Shown here: positions 9,646 through 16,964 of the stretch, piece after piece | How the letters are laid out: every line of letters begins with the position of its first letter | How positions within the stretch are numbered: position 1 is the first letter of the stretch | Source of the DNA: an uncultured Bacteroidales bacterium | GTDB taxonomy: Bacteria > Bacteroidota > Bacteroidia > Bacteroidales > Paludibacteraceae | Assembly (NCBI GenBank): GCA_902769535.1 | Contig: CACXPH010000012.1 | Span: 1 to 40,756, forward strand | Length of the DNA: 40,756 nucleotides | Direction of reading: 5' to 3' | Notes under the pieces: model-generated | The model's database searches: none | Seen by the model: only the letters and a program-made list of their open reading frames with translations | What the model was told of the DNA's origin: nothing | Program-made: the position numbers and the translations under genes

Positions 9646-9676
9646 GGTTAAATTATAAGACCTCAAAAAAGTCGCG

Positions 9677-9708
9677 CAAAGGTACGATAAAAAATCGATA
9701 TATGCAAG
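9677..9708 (-). promoter_or_regulatory. Promoter of pnp
   Basis: On the minus strand, -33 CTTG (9708-9705), 20 bp, then -7 TACCTTTG (9684-9677). This matches the Bacteroidota pattern with the CTTG variant of the upstream box. Confidence 0.75.
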
Positions 9709-9752
9709 AAAAAAGTACGTTTTGTAAGAAAAAATGGAACAAAAAGTTTAGT

Positions 9753-9769
9753 TTGGCACGGTATTTGTA
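9753..9769 (+). promoter_or_regulatory. Sigma-54-like promoter (-24/-12)
   Basis: TTGGCACG, 4 bp, TTGTA closely matches the RpoN consensus TTGGCACG-N4-TTGCA. The GG of the -24 box is intact; the -12 GC is GT here, a deviation that lowers confidence. A sigma-54 activator is encoded at 20818-21996. No coding region follows, only the small-RNA candidate. Confidence 0.45.
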
Positions 9770-9779
9770 TGTATTGAAG

Positions 9780-9871
9780 TAGAAATTCAAAAAAGACACT
9801 ATCATTTAGTGGTACATAGAGATTGTTTGTTATTAAGAAAAAAGGGTTCGTCGGGAGGACGAGCCCTTTTT
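9780..9871 (+). ncRNA. Candidate small RNA of about 90 nt
   Basis: The stretch between a sigma-54-like site and a strong intrinsic terminator has no convincing reading frame. It contains a small hairpin (CACTA-TCATT-TAGTG, 9797-9811) and the terminator stem (9841-9869). It is convergent with the minus-strand operon whose last gene stops at 9910, so the same hairpin serves both directions. The terminator alone could explain the structure, so existence of the transcript is inference. Confidence 0.35.
9838..9871. terminator. Bidirectional intrinsic terminator
   Basis: AAAGGGTTCGTC (9841-9852) pairs with GACGAGCCCTTT (9858-9869) with one wobble pair and a 5-nt loop. T-runs follow on both strands. 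It ends the minus-strand operon above 9910 and could end a plus-strand RNA. Confidence 0.85.
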
Positions 9872-9909
9872 ACATTATACATTACACATTACACATTACA
9901 CACCATACA
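9872..9909. repeat. Heptamer array, unit ACATTAC x5-6
   Basis: Units ACATTAT, ACATTAC (three times), ACACCAT and a final degenerate ACATCAC run from the terminator to the stop codon of the gene at 9910. They fill the whole gap between terminator and gene. Confidence 0.8.
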
Positions 9910-11232
9910 TCACTCCGTCACCTTGCGGTACTTTCCTTCGATAAGCAACATACCCGGCAGAATTTCACCTCCGGCTGTTTTTGTGAAGGTAGTGTAGGGA
10001 AGGGTCGAACCTTCGTCTTGCTCCAGGACGGCATTGTAACGATTGTCCCAGATCTTGCCTTTCTTGGCTTTGACGGTAGCCACGTATTTATACTTGGTCT
10101 TACCGGTTTCCGGATCTTGGATGCGTTGCACGACTTGGAACTTAGAACCTTCGGTCACACCTTCCTTCATACCAATCTTCGCCGCGTAGCCTTCGATGGA
10201 TCCTCGGTTGTTGGTGAGCACGGCATAGACAGGTGTCTTCACTTTGAAGTCTTCGTACTGCTTACCCAAAGCCACGATGTTCTTATCCATCGAACGGGCG
10301 CAGATGGTACGAACTAACTCGGTGCGCTCGTACTGACCCTTCAGCACGGATTTCTTGTCGAACTCATACTCATGCGCCACGTACTTGAGGCGATACGTAG
10401 TATGATCGTCCAAGAACGCACGTATCTTCTCAGGATCTGGTGTGCCGGTGTAGTGGAACTGATAGAAGATTGCCGCGACGGAATCGTTCCACTCGAGTTG
10501 GTACAGGTACGAATGTGTCTTGACCTTGAAGCCCGTAAAACTGTCGGCTATCTGACCTGCTGCATGGGCTAAGTCTCGTCCCGAATGGCCTCCGGTAAAC
10601 GCGTCCAGCAAACCTCCGATGACACCCATCGCTACTTTAGCGGCAGCCGCTTCCTGCTCCGCCGTGATATACGTAATGTCGTTGACAAGCACGAAGGTGT
10701 TATTCAGCAGTTCTTCACCGGCATCGCTCAATCGCGCGAGGCCACGAGTGGTCTGTAAGGCCAGAGCTACGTCCACATCGCTGGCATTATATTGTCCGCG
10801 CGACTGAATAAGTTCGGTGTTGAACGTGGCGTTGTCAATCGAACTGCCGCGAAAACCAAACCATTTGGCCACCATCCATTTGCCCATCTCTTGCTCGTTG
10901 AGCAACTCTTCGGTGAACTGTGCGTTTTGCTTAAGCTCCTGTGCGGTCAGTTGATGTCCGTACGTGGCCTTGTAATAACCTGAATCGCGTCGCTGCACTC
11001 CCCAAATATAACGGTTGTCGATGATCTTCATACCCGCGATGGAGTGGTCATCGTACTTGTCAGGAATAGGCAGCGAATCAAAGGCCTTGTATATCTCGCC
11101 GCCAAACTCGTCTTCCGGGTGGTAGACGAGCATGGTGGCCAGCGAGTTACGACGGTAACTGAGTTCGCCTTGCGCAAAAACCTGTGCGCCGGTTACAGCG
11201 CACAAAGCCAATATCAGTGTGAAACGTCGCAT
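9910..11232 (-). CDS. Exported protein of unknown function, last gene of the five-gene cluster
   Basis: The 440-residue product has a signal peptide (RRFTLILALCAVTGAQVFAQ). Its middle holds a small glycine/alanine-rich stretch (KVAMGVIGGLLDAFTGGH). The C-terminal 130 residues look like a small beta domain (VYAVLTNNRGSIEGYAAKIG, GSKFQVVQRI, KYKYVATVKAKKGKIWDNRY). I cannot name a family. Its ATG shares one base with the stop of the upstream gene (TAATG), which suggests translational coupling. It is the last gene before the terminator at 9838-9871. An envelope role together with its neighbours is inferred from co-direction and from every protein in the set being exported. Confidence 0.85.
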   Translation of the reverse strand: MRRFTLILALCAVTGAQVFAQGELSYRRNSLATMLVYHPEDEFGGEIYKAFDSLPIPDKYDDHSIAGMKIIDNRYIWGVQRRDSGYYKATYGHQLTAQELKQNAQFTEELLNEQEMGKWMVAKWFGFRGSSIDNATFNTELIQSRGQYNASDVDVALALQTTRGLARLSDAGEELLNNTFVLVNDITYITAEQEAAAAKVAMGVIGGLLDAFTGGHSGRDLAHAAGQIADSFTGFKVKTHSYLYQLEWNDSVAAIFYQFHYTGTPDPEKIRAFLDDHTTYRLKYVAHEYEFDKKSVLKGQYERTELVRTICARSMDKNIVALGKQYEDFKVKTPVYAVLTNNRGSIEGYAAKIGMKEGVTEGSKFQVVQRIQDPETGKTKYKYVATVKAKKGKIWDNRYNAVLEQDEGSTLPYTTFTKTAGGEILPGMLLIEGKYRKVTE

Positions 11233-12170
11233 TAGAGCAGTGTACGAAGGAACTCAATGCTGGTCGTCTGAGCCGGTTGGTGCGTACCGTATGCAACACC
11301 CACTTGACGAGCTGCGTCAATACGCAGTTTCTCGATATCTACACCGTCCTGGTATTTCTTCATCTCGAATTTCCAGTCATCCAGCACCTTGCCCTTGATC
11401 TCTTTATACAGTTCCATAGCCTCACCGTAGCACTTGGCATCCGGCAGGATGTTCGCCAGGTACTCACCTGCAGCATAAGCACCTCGAGTGTTTTGCTCCG
11501 CAGCCCAAGCTACGCGAGCGGCAGCGAGGTTGATGTTACACTGGTTGTCGATATGTTGCTGATAGATATCGAGCCCTGCTGCCAAAGCTGCATCATAGTG
11601 CTTCGACTGCTGCGGGATGAGCGATACGATAAATAAGGCCTCTTCGTAGTTCTTCTGACCTGCCAGATAAGCGGCCCGCTTGAGAAGTGCCTCACCTTCG
11701 TGATCGTAATACTCAATGATCTTAGCCTTGCCTTCCTCAATGAACTTCGTCATTTGCGGACTCTGCAGCGGCATATGACTGATGGCATTCAAATAGCACT
11801 TATTCTCCGTTTCACCCAAACCCTTAACGGTCAGCGAAGTCGAAGAGAAGATCGTCTTTGCATATGCATCTACGATATAAAGGTTCATCTCCATCTTCTC
11901 TGCGATCTTAGCAGGAGGTCCCGGGATAACATCCTTGTCCAGCGGAGTGGTGGTGACAGTGAGAATGAACTGACCCATATAATCCAGACCGGCAATACCG
12001 TTGCGGGTTAAGAGTTGAGTCAGTTTGTTCTCTACCATGGCCTTTGCGCCTTGCGGGAACGACTCGGAGTCATCCGCAGCATACACGGAAATCGGCAAAT
12101 ACTGCGTCTCCACGGCCAACATAGTAGCACTCATGAGTGCGGCTACAAATATCGAAAAAATCTTTTTCAT
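11232..12170 (-). CDS. Exported protein of unknown function, possibly with TPR-like helices
   Basis: The 312-residue product has a signal peptide (KKIFSIFVAALMSATMLA). The first half contains AKAMVENKLTQLLTRNGI and FILTVTTTPLDKDVIPG, resembling the lipoprotein-like beta/alpha fold used by CsgG-type envelope proteins; this is a resemblance only. The second half is helical, with AAYLAGQKNYEEALFIVSLI suggesting a degenerate tetratricopeptide repeat. It is coupled to the next gene (shared base at 11232) and separated from the previous one by an 8-bp repeat array (12187-12218). Confidence 0.85.
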   Translation of the reverse strand: MKKIFSIFVAALMSATMLAVETQYLPISVYAADDSESFPQGAKAMVENKLTQLLTRNGIAGLDYMGQFILTVTTTPLDKDVIPGPPAKIAEKMEMNLYIVDAYAKTIFSSTSLTVKGLGETENKCYLNAISHMPLQSPQMTKFIEEGKAKIIEYYDHEGEALLKRAAYLAGQKNYEEALFIVSLIPQQSKHYDAALAAGLDIYQQHIDNQCNINLAAARVAWAAEQNTRGAYAAGEYLANILPDAKCYGEAMELYKEIKGKVLDDWKFEMKKYQDGVDIEKLRIDAARQVGVAYGTHQPAQTTSIEFLRTLL

Positions 12171-12186
12171 AACAATCTAAATTTTT

Positions 12187-12218
12187 CGTTATTACGTAAT
12201 TACGTCATTACGCTATTA
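12187..12218. repeat. Octamer array, unit CGTNATTA x4
   Basis: CGTTATTA, CGTAATTA, CGTCATTA and CGCTATTA occur in tandem between two genes of the exported-protein cluster, 6 bp before one stop codon. The fourth base changes from unit to unit. The same unit family recurs at 30053-30084. Confidence 0.85.
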
Positions 12219-12224
12219 CGACAA

Positions 12225-13175
12225 TTATTTCTCTCCAAGAATAATCACCGCTCTGCCCAAACCCTTTACCAGCACTTTGGACGGGATGTTATACGGTTCT
12301 TTCTTGAGGTATTTAGCCAAACTCTTGGCAAAACCGTTCGCGTCGATAGCACGGCCACGCTCATCGTAAACAGGGATGCGCACTTGTGTAAAGTTCGCAA
12401 TGTTCTCGCTGGCATACGGCATCGAGAAACGACCCTGAACGGTGTTGACTTGCAACCAGTTATTGATGATATCCACCAACTCCTCGCCGTCAAACTCGGT
12501 CTCCAGATCCACTCCGGCTGCGTTGTCGGCAAACACCTTGATATCCAAACTGATCTCTCGACCGATGGTCTGCATCTCCTGGAAATGGTCCATGAGACGG
12601 TTAACGAAATTATCCATATTGGCCACGATAGCCTCTTCGAGCAGTACATCTACGTCCGCGCTGAACGATTGAGCACCCGTGCCGGAAGCCGCGCCAATAG
12701 ACTTAGCGGTGTAAGCGTCACGAGCCTCAAGAATATAACTGATCGAGTGTTTCGGACCGAAGTCTTTCACTTCCCAACTGAGCTCCAGGATAATATCGCA
12801 CTTAGCCGTACGCGCTACCTCATCCAGCGGACTCTCTGCCAACTCATTACCGGCCTTGCTCGTCGTGAGGTTGTCCTCCATGCGGCGTTGCTCGAGGTTC
12901 TTAACCGTCTGTTCCAGACTCTGCAGCGGGAACTGACGCTCTGCCATTAGGTCATTCAACTTGGCGATAGCCAACTTAAGACCCATATTTTCCTGCAATG
13001 CCTGTTTGTAGTTAGGCACTTTCACCGTTGTCCCGAGGTTCTCCACTTCGGTGTAATAGCCATTCGAGATACACCAAACATCCGACGGAATGACCATCAA
13101 CTCCGGTTTCTTAATCTGTGCGCTCGCTATCAGCGCCACCAGCGCTAATGCGAGAGTAAGGAAATATCGTTTCAT
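12225..13175 (-). CDS. Exported protein, probably DUF6175 family
   Basis: The 316-residue product has a signal peptide (KRYFLTLALALVALIASAQ) and begins its mature part with KKPELMVIPSDVWCISNGY. That opening, the later KCDIILELSWEV, and the C-terminal YASENIANFTQVRIPVYDERG recall the Bacteroidota family DUF6175, whose function is unknown; the family assignment is from memory. Such proteins are typically predicted periplasmic. It is third in transcription order in the five-gene cluster. Heptamer and octamer arrays lie on both sides of it. Confidence 0.75.
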   Translation of the reverse strand: MKRYFLTLALALVALIASAQIKKPELMVIPSDVWCISNGYYTEVENLGTTVKVPNYKQALQENMGLKLAIAKLNDLMAERQFPLQSLEQTVKNLEQRRMEDNLTTSKAGNELAESPLDEVARTAKCDIILELSWEVKDFGPKHSISYILEARDAYTAKSIGAASGTGAQSFSADVDVLLEEAIVANMDNFVNRLMDHFQEMQTIGREISLDIKVFADNAAGVDLETEFDGEELVDIINNWLQVNTVQGRFSMPYASENIANFTQVRIPVYDERGRAIDANGFAKSLAKYLKKEPYNIPSKVLVKGLGRAVIILGEK

Positions 13176-13184
13176 AACTCTTTA

Positions 13185-13212
13185 AACATTCAACATTAAA
13201 CATTCAACATTA
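13185..13212. repeat. Heptamer array, unit AACATTM x4
   Basis: AACATTC and AACATTA alternate twice. The last unit contains the TAA stop codon (minus strand) of the gene ending at 13210, and the array spans most of the spacer up to the next gene's start at 13175. Confidence 0.85.
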
Positions 13213-13701
13213 GTACCGTCCTTCCATCGGAATGATACCATCCGCCTGAAGTCTTGCTTTGAGACCTGCACGGTTCACGGTCACCGTCACGGACTCTACC
13301 ATCTGGCGCCCGTCACGTTGGTAACGCGTACTTCCTACACGTTTGTCTTTGAGGCTGGCATACTGCGTCCATGCACCTCCATCGCGGAAGAAGGCATTGA
13401 AATAGTCTTCATATTTCTCCCGTGCGTTCAAGTCAAAACACAATGGTTTGAGGTCTGAGATGCCATTACTGCCGGCTTTGACGCCTTTGAAGATCACTTC
13501 TTCTACTGCTTTGCGTTGACCGTCCGTGAAAGCAATCGCTGCATCTTTGGCACGAACCTGCACGCGGATGACATAACTACCATCATAGTTGGCACTCAAT
13601 ACTTGGCTCGGTTTTTCGTAATATGCCTGCGAACGTCTCGGTCCGCATCCTGCGAATAACACCATCGCAGTTACTGCCAGTAAAAAGGATAACTTTTTCA
13701 T
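13210..13701 (-). CDS. Putative lipoprotein, paralogue of the protein at 13876-14373
   Basis: The 163-residue product carries a lipoprotein signal with lipobox LFAG-C (Cys19), so it is probably membrane-anchored. The mature part shares with the upstream paralogue a pattern of GSYVIRV, then RKAVEEVIFKG, then YFNAFFRDGG-WTQYAS, then a closing VTVTVNRAGLKARLQADGI. No function is known to me. The start codon directly abuts structured element A (13700-13862), which therefore forms its 5' leader. Its stop codon lies inside a heptamer array. Confidence 0.85.
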   Translation of the reverse strand: MKKLSFLLAVTAMVLFAGCGPRRSQAYYEKPSQVLSANYDGSYVIRVQVRAKDAAIAFTDGQRKAVEEVIFKGVKAGSNGISDLKPLCFDLNAREKYEDYFNAFFRDGGAWTQYASLKDKRVGSTRYQRDGRQMVESVTVTVNRAGLKARLQADGIIPMEGRY

Positions 13702-13862
13702 AAAAATGTTTTTTATGTTTATGTCCCTTGAATGATTTAACTCGTAAGAGGATGTAGTTTGGTAGTAAAAACTATCTAAAATTTATTTTCAGGGAGTTTT
13801 TAGTAGCAAAGTACATAGGAGCGAAGCTCTAAATCATTCAAAGGGGGTTTTATTGTTTTTTT
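13700..13862 (-). repeat. Structured cloverleaf element, copy A
   Basis: Read on the minus strand: an A-rich flank ending in AAAACCCC, a 12-bp stem P1 (13728-13739 with 13830-13841), hairpin P2 (GAGC-GAA-GCTC, 13819-13829), a long imperfect hairpin P3 (13752-13773 with 13795-13816, 19 of 22 paired), hairpin P4 (CTC-GTAA-GAG, 13741-13750), then a flank of 23 nt identical to copy B at 19898-19920. The layout matches copies B and C although the stem sequences are unrelated. It fills the gap between two paralogous genes and ends on the start codon at 13701. Confidence 0.75.
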
Positions 13863-13875
13863 CTCTAAGGAAATT

Positions 13876-14373
13876 TTAGAAACCGCTATTCAACCCTCTT
13901 ACAATGCCGGCAGCCTCTAACGCCTTGCGCAAATCGTCCTTGCGAACACTGACCGTGCAACCAACCTTGTACTCTCGGCCTACCTTCACACTTTCTGTTG
14001 TGCCACCGATGATAGAAGCGTATTTCTGGAACTCACCGCCATCCGCAAAGAAACTGTCGAAATACTCTTTGAACTGCGTCTCAGCACCCGGTGTGTTAAC
14101 CATCGGACGCTGGCTTACACAACCTTGACCACCGCCGTAACCTTTGAAGATCACACCGTGAACGGCGTTCTTACGGCATTGATTCTCCGCTACGGACGCT
14201 TTCTTGCTGTACGTCCATACCTTCACCAGATACGTGCCTTGAATAGCATTTCCACCGCATTCAATTTCATAACGGAAATTCTCGGTGTCTTTGTTCGCCT
14301 GTTTCTGGCGAAGACCTGCGCTCGCCGGTACGCACAGCGCTACGACGAGAAGCGAAAGAAGAAATTTTTTCAT
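13876..14373 (-). CDS. Exported protein of unknown function, first gene of the five-gene cluster
   Basis: The 165-residue product has a signal peptide (KKFLLSLLVVALCVPASAG). I chose the ATG at 14373; an in-frame ATG two codons upstream is an alternative, and a longer frame to 14409 would put odd residues before the signal peptide. The mature part aligns with the lipoprotein at 13210-13701 around GTYLVKVWTY, HGVIFKGYGGG, EYFDSFFADGGEFQKYAS and the closing VSVRKDDLRKALEAAGI, so the two are paralogues. A good promoter (14407-14438) lies upstream, making this the likely first gene of the operon. Confidence 0.85.
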   Translation of the reverse strand: MKKFLLSLLVVALCVPASAGLRQKQANKDTENFRYEIECGGNAIQGTYLVKVWTYSKKASVAENQCRKNAVHGVIFKGYGGGQGCVSQRPMVNTPGAETQFKEYFDSFFADGGEFQKYASIIGGTTESVKVGREYKVGCTVSVRKDDLRKALEAAGIVRGLNSGF

Positions 14374-14406
14374 AAACATATAGGGTTTAACGATATTATT
14401 CCGCCA

Positions 14407-14438
14407 CAAAAGTACAACAAATTTTCCATATACGCAAA
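14407..14438 (-). promoter_or_regulatory. Promoter of the exported-protein cluster
   Basis: On the minus strand, -33 TTTG (14438-14435), 20 bp, then -7 TACTTTTG (14414-14407). The leader to the ATG at 14373 is about 27 nt. Confidence 0.8.
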
Positions 14439-14469
14439 TATTTTACGTATTTTGTACGTAAATAGACGC

Positions 14470-14505
14470 AAAAAACGCACACATCCGAAGATATGTGCGC
14501 TTTTT
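14470..14505. terminator. Terminator of the GGGtGRT operon, UUCG tetraloop
   Basis: On the minus strand, ten pairs (CGCACATATC with GATGTGTGCG, one wobble) close a TTCG loop (14476-14499), followed by TTTTTT. The plus strand also has TTTTT at 14501-14505, so it may work both ways. Confidence 0.9.
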
Positions 14506-14527
14506 CTTAAAAATCGTTGTTACGAAA

Positions 14528-15538
14528 TTACTTATTCAGCGCCAGCGCTACATTCACTGCGCAAGCAACGGTACATCCTACCATCGGGTTGTTACCGATA
14601 CCCAGGAAGCCCATCATCTCTACGTGTGCCGGAACAGAGCTGGAGCCTGCGAACTGAGCGTCGCTGTGCATACGACCCAGCGTATCCGTCATACCGTAGG
14701 AAGCAGGACCTGCAGCCATGTTATCCGGGTGCAACGTACGACCTGTACCACCGCCCGAAGCTACGCTGAAGTACGGCTTGCCGGCCAGGATACGCTCTTT
14801 CTTATACGTACCAGCTACCGGGTGTTGGAAGCGCGTCGGGTTCGTCGAGTTACCGGTGATCGAAACATCCACGTTCTCGTGCCAGAGGATAGCAACGCCC
14901 TCACGAACATCGTCTGCACCGTAGCAGTTAACTTTCGCACGCGGACCATCGCTGTAAGCTTTCTTACGAACGATCTTCAGTTCACCGGTAAAGTAGTCGA
15001 ACTCGGTCTGTACGTACGTAAATCCATTAATACGGCTGATGATCATAGCGGCGTCTTTTCCAAGACCGTTGAGGATGCAACGAAGCGGGTTCTTACGAAC
15101 TTTGTTCGCCATCTCGGCAATCTTGATAGCACCTTCCGCAGCTGCGAAGGACTCGTGGCCTGCTAAGAAAGCAAAGCACTGTGTCTCCTCGCGCAGCAGA
15201 CGAGCTGCCAGGTTACCGTGACCGATACCTACCTTACGGTCGTCAGCTACGGAACCCGGGATACAGAATGCCTGCAGACCGATACCGATAGCCTCGGCAG
15301 CGTCAGCGGCGTTCTTGCAACCCTTCTTCAGAGCGATTGCGGTACCAACTACATAAGCCCATTTAGCGTTCTCAAAGCAGATACGCTGGGTCTCCTCGCA
15401 CGTCATATACGGATCGAGGCCATATTGCTCGCAAATCTGATTTGCCTCCTCGATGGAAGCGATACCATTCGCGTTCAGAGCGGCGAGAATCTGTTTCTCG
15501 CGGCGGTCTTGCGACTCAAATTTTACTTCACGAATCAT
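14528..15538 (-). CDS. GGGtGRT protein
   Basis: The 336-residue product contains the family's signature GGGTGRT (in SVASGGGTGRTLHPDNMAAG). It also has conserved stretches RKVGIGHGNLAARLLREETQ, FLAGHESFAAAEGAIKIA, and a C-terminal GNNPMVGCTVACAVNVALAL. The biochemical function is not established as far as I know. The family is generally found next to an IscU-like scaffold gene, as here (gap of 12 bp), so the pair probably acts together, perhaps in metal or Fe-S chemistry. It is cytoplasmic by sequence: no signal peptide. It ends at a UUCG-type terminator. Confidence 0.9.
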   Translation of the reverse strand: MIREVKFESQDRREKQILAALNANGIASIEEANQICEQYGLDPYMTCEETQRICFENAKWAYVVGTAIALKKGCKNAADAAEAIGIGLQAFCIPGSVADDRKVGIGHGNLAARLLREETQCFAFLAGHESFAAAEGAIKIAEMANKVRKNPLRCILNGLGKDAAMIISRINGFTYVQTEFDYFTGELKIVRKKAYSDGPRAKVNCYGADDVREGVAILWHENVDVSITGNSTNPTRFQHPVAGTYKKERILAGKPYFSVASGGGTGRTLHPDNMAAGPASYGMTDTLGRMHSDAQFAGSSSVPAHVEMMGFLGIGNNPMVGCTVACAVNVALALNK

Positions 15539-15550
15539 AACGTTTCCTCC

Positions 15551-16252
15551 TTAGTTTTTACGTGGATCAATTGATTTAACTGCACCTTGCTCCTTGGTTG
15601 TGCGGCCGTAGGTTCCGGTAACGCTCTTCAGAGCCTCATTGGCATCCATGCCCTTCTTTACAGCGTCCATGAACTTGCCCATGTGTACGTACTCGTAACC
15701 GCAAACCTCGTTGTCCTCATCCAGGAACTCCTTGGTGATGTAACCTTCGGTTAACTGCAGGTAACGAACGCCTTTAGCCTTGGTGGAGTAGAGTGTACCG
15801 CACTGGCTAACAAGGCCCTTACCGAGGTCCTCAAGACCTGCACCGATGGTCAGACCGCCCTCCGAGAACGCACTCTGCGTACGACCGTAAACGATCTGCA
15901 GGAACAACTCGCGCATAGCCGTGTTGATAGCGTCGCAAACGAGGTCGGTGTTCAGCGCCTCGAGAATCGTCTTGCCCGGCAGGATCTCTGCTGCCATAGC
16001 AGCCGAGTGTGTCATTCCCGAACAACCGATCGTCTCCACGAGTGCCTCTTCGATAACACCGTCTTTCACATTCAGACTCAGCTTGCAGGTGCCCTGTTGC
16101 GGTGCACACCAGCCGATACCGTGCGTCATACCCGAGATGTCCTTGATCTCAGTAGCCTTCACCCATTTGCCCTCTTCAGGAATAGGTGCCGGTCCATGCT
16201 TCGGACCCTTCGCTACAACGCACATTTCTTGTACTTCTTTCGAGTAAATCAT
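15551..16252 (-). CDS. IscU/NifU-like Fe-S scaffold domain protein, partner of the GGGtGRT protein
   Basis: The 233-residue product has Cys-bearing motifs expected of an Fe-S scaffold fold: GWCAPQQGTCKLSL near residue 50 and VETIGCSGMTHSAAMAAEIL near residue 75. The following helices (ILEALNTDLVCDAINTAMRE) also fit. NifU-type proteins assemble Fe-S clusters on three cysteines; the GCSGMTHS variant is typical of the GGGtGRT-linked group. It is the first gene of a two-gene operon with a clear promoter (16343-16374), whose -33 box lies in a 16-bp palindrome. Confidence 0.85.
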   Translation of the reverse strand: MIYSKEVQEMCVVAKGPKHGPAPIPEEGKWVKATEIKDISGMTHGIGWCAPQQGTCKLSLNVKDGVIEEALVETIGCSGMTHSAAMAAEILPGKTILEALNTDLVCDAINTAMRELFLQIVYGRTQSAFSEGGLTIGAGLEDLGKGLVSQCGTLYSTKAKGVRYLQLTEGYITKEFLDEDNEVCGYEYVHMGKFMDAVKKGMDANEALKSVTGTYGRTTKEQGAVKSIDPRKN

Positions 16253-16342
16253 GTTTGTTATAATTAGTTATTTATTGATTTGATTATTCGTTTAATTCGA
16301 TTAATTCGTGAACCATTCTTTGTTTCACATCTTTTGCGACTG

Positions 16343-16374
16343 CAAAAGTACAACTTTTTTTTGACATATGCAAA
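16343..16374 (-). promoter_or_regulatory. Promoter of the scaffold/GGGtGRT operon
   Basis: On the minus strand, -33 TTTG (16374-16371), 20 bp, then -7 TACTTTTG (16350-16343). The leader to the ATG at 16252 is about 85 nt and AT-rich. Confidence 0.8.
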
Positions 16375-16383
16375 TCTTTGCAT
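16368..16383. promoter_or_regulatory. 16-bp palindrome over the -33 box
   Basis: ATGCAAATCTTTGCAT is a perfect palindrome apart from the central two bases. It contains the -33 TTTG box of the scaffold/GGGtGRT promoter and touches the stop codon of the Nudix gene. The position suits a repressor operator; no regulator is identified. Confidence 0.45.
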
Positions 16384-16964
16384 CATTTATTGTACTTTTC
16401 TGCAAAATACCTCCACAGCGGCGCGGCATGAAGCGCCTGAATGATCTCTCCGTCGCGAAGCATCTCCAGTACCTGTTCCGGCTCGAGCACATCGACGTGA
16501 ATATCTTCCGTGGCTTCCTGGTGTTGCTCCCGCACTTTCTCCACACCTGTGGCAAGGAACGTATAGGATTTGTTGTTATGATTCGTAGGATTTGGAGAGA
16601 GCGTCATGAATAACTGCCATTCACCTCCTTCGTATCCCGTCTCCTCGCTCAGTTCGCGCTTGGCGGCCTCCAACGGCGTCTCACCCGGATCCACCACACC
16701 TGCTACGATCTCATAGTGCGTCTCGCCGAGTGCGTGGCGGTACTGATCTTCCATGACCATCTTACCATCCTTCGTGATGGCGATGACGTTAATCCAGTCA
16801 GGAAACTCCATCACGTACCATGTAGGAATCTGCTTGCCGCTTGGCAACTCCACGCACTCCTGCCGCACGGACAACCACGGTCCTAAACGCAGGATATTCT
16901 CACTCTTGAGCACCTTCCAAGCTCTGTTCTTTAGTTTCGGGTACATAGTTCTTTTCTTACTCAT
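16383..16964 (-). CDS. Nudix hydrolase (ADP-ribose pyrophosphatase-like)
   Basis: The 193-residue product has a complete Nudix box: GVVDPGETPLEAAKRELSEE followed by TGY, fitting G-x5-E-x7-REUxEExGU. These enzymes hydrolyse nucleoside diphosphates linked to another moiety; the upstream VVDPGE and downstream length fit the ADP-ribose/sugar-nucleotide group, but the substrate is inferred. I chose the ATG at 16964 (MSKKRTMYP), whose ATGAGTAA overlaps the upstream stop. An ATG at 16946 is the alternative, and the longer frame to 16985 is less likely. It is the last gene of the recF operon. Confidence 0.88.
   Translation of the reverse strand: MSKKRTMYPKLKNRAWKVLKSENILRLGPWLSVRQECVELPSGKQIPTWYVMEFPDWINVIAITKDGKMVMEDQYRHALGETHYEIVAGVVDPGETPLEAAKRELSEETGYEGGEWQLFMTLSPNPTNHNNKSYTFLATGVEKVREQHQEATEDIHVDVLEPEQVLEMLRDGEIIQALHAAPLWRYFAEKYNK

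Noticed and set aside
8111-9658. Long plus-strand open frame (515 codons) antisense to pnp
   Set aside because: pnp is intact and conserved on the other strand, and the antisense product is rich in His, Arg and Leu with no domain. It is a coding shadow.
16260-16320. Loose TTAATTCGATTAATTCG-type repetition upstream of the scaffold gene
   Set aside because: Units vary in length and sequence; it does not reach the regularity of the eight arrays listed.
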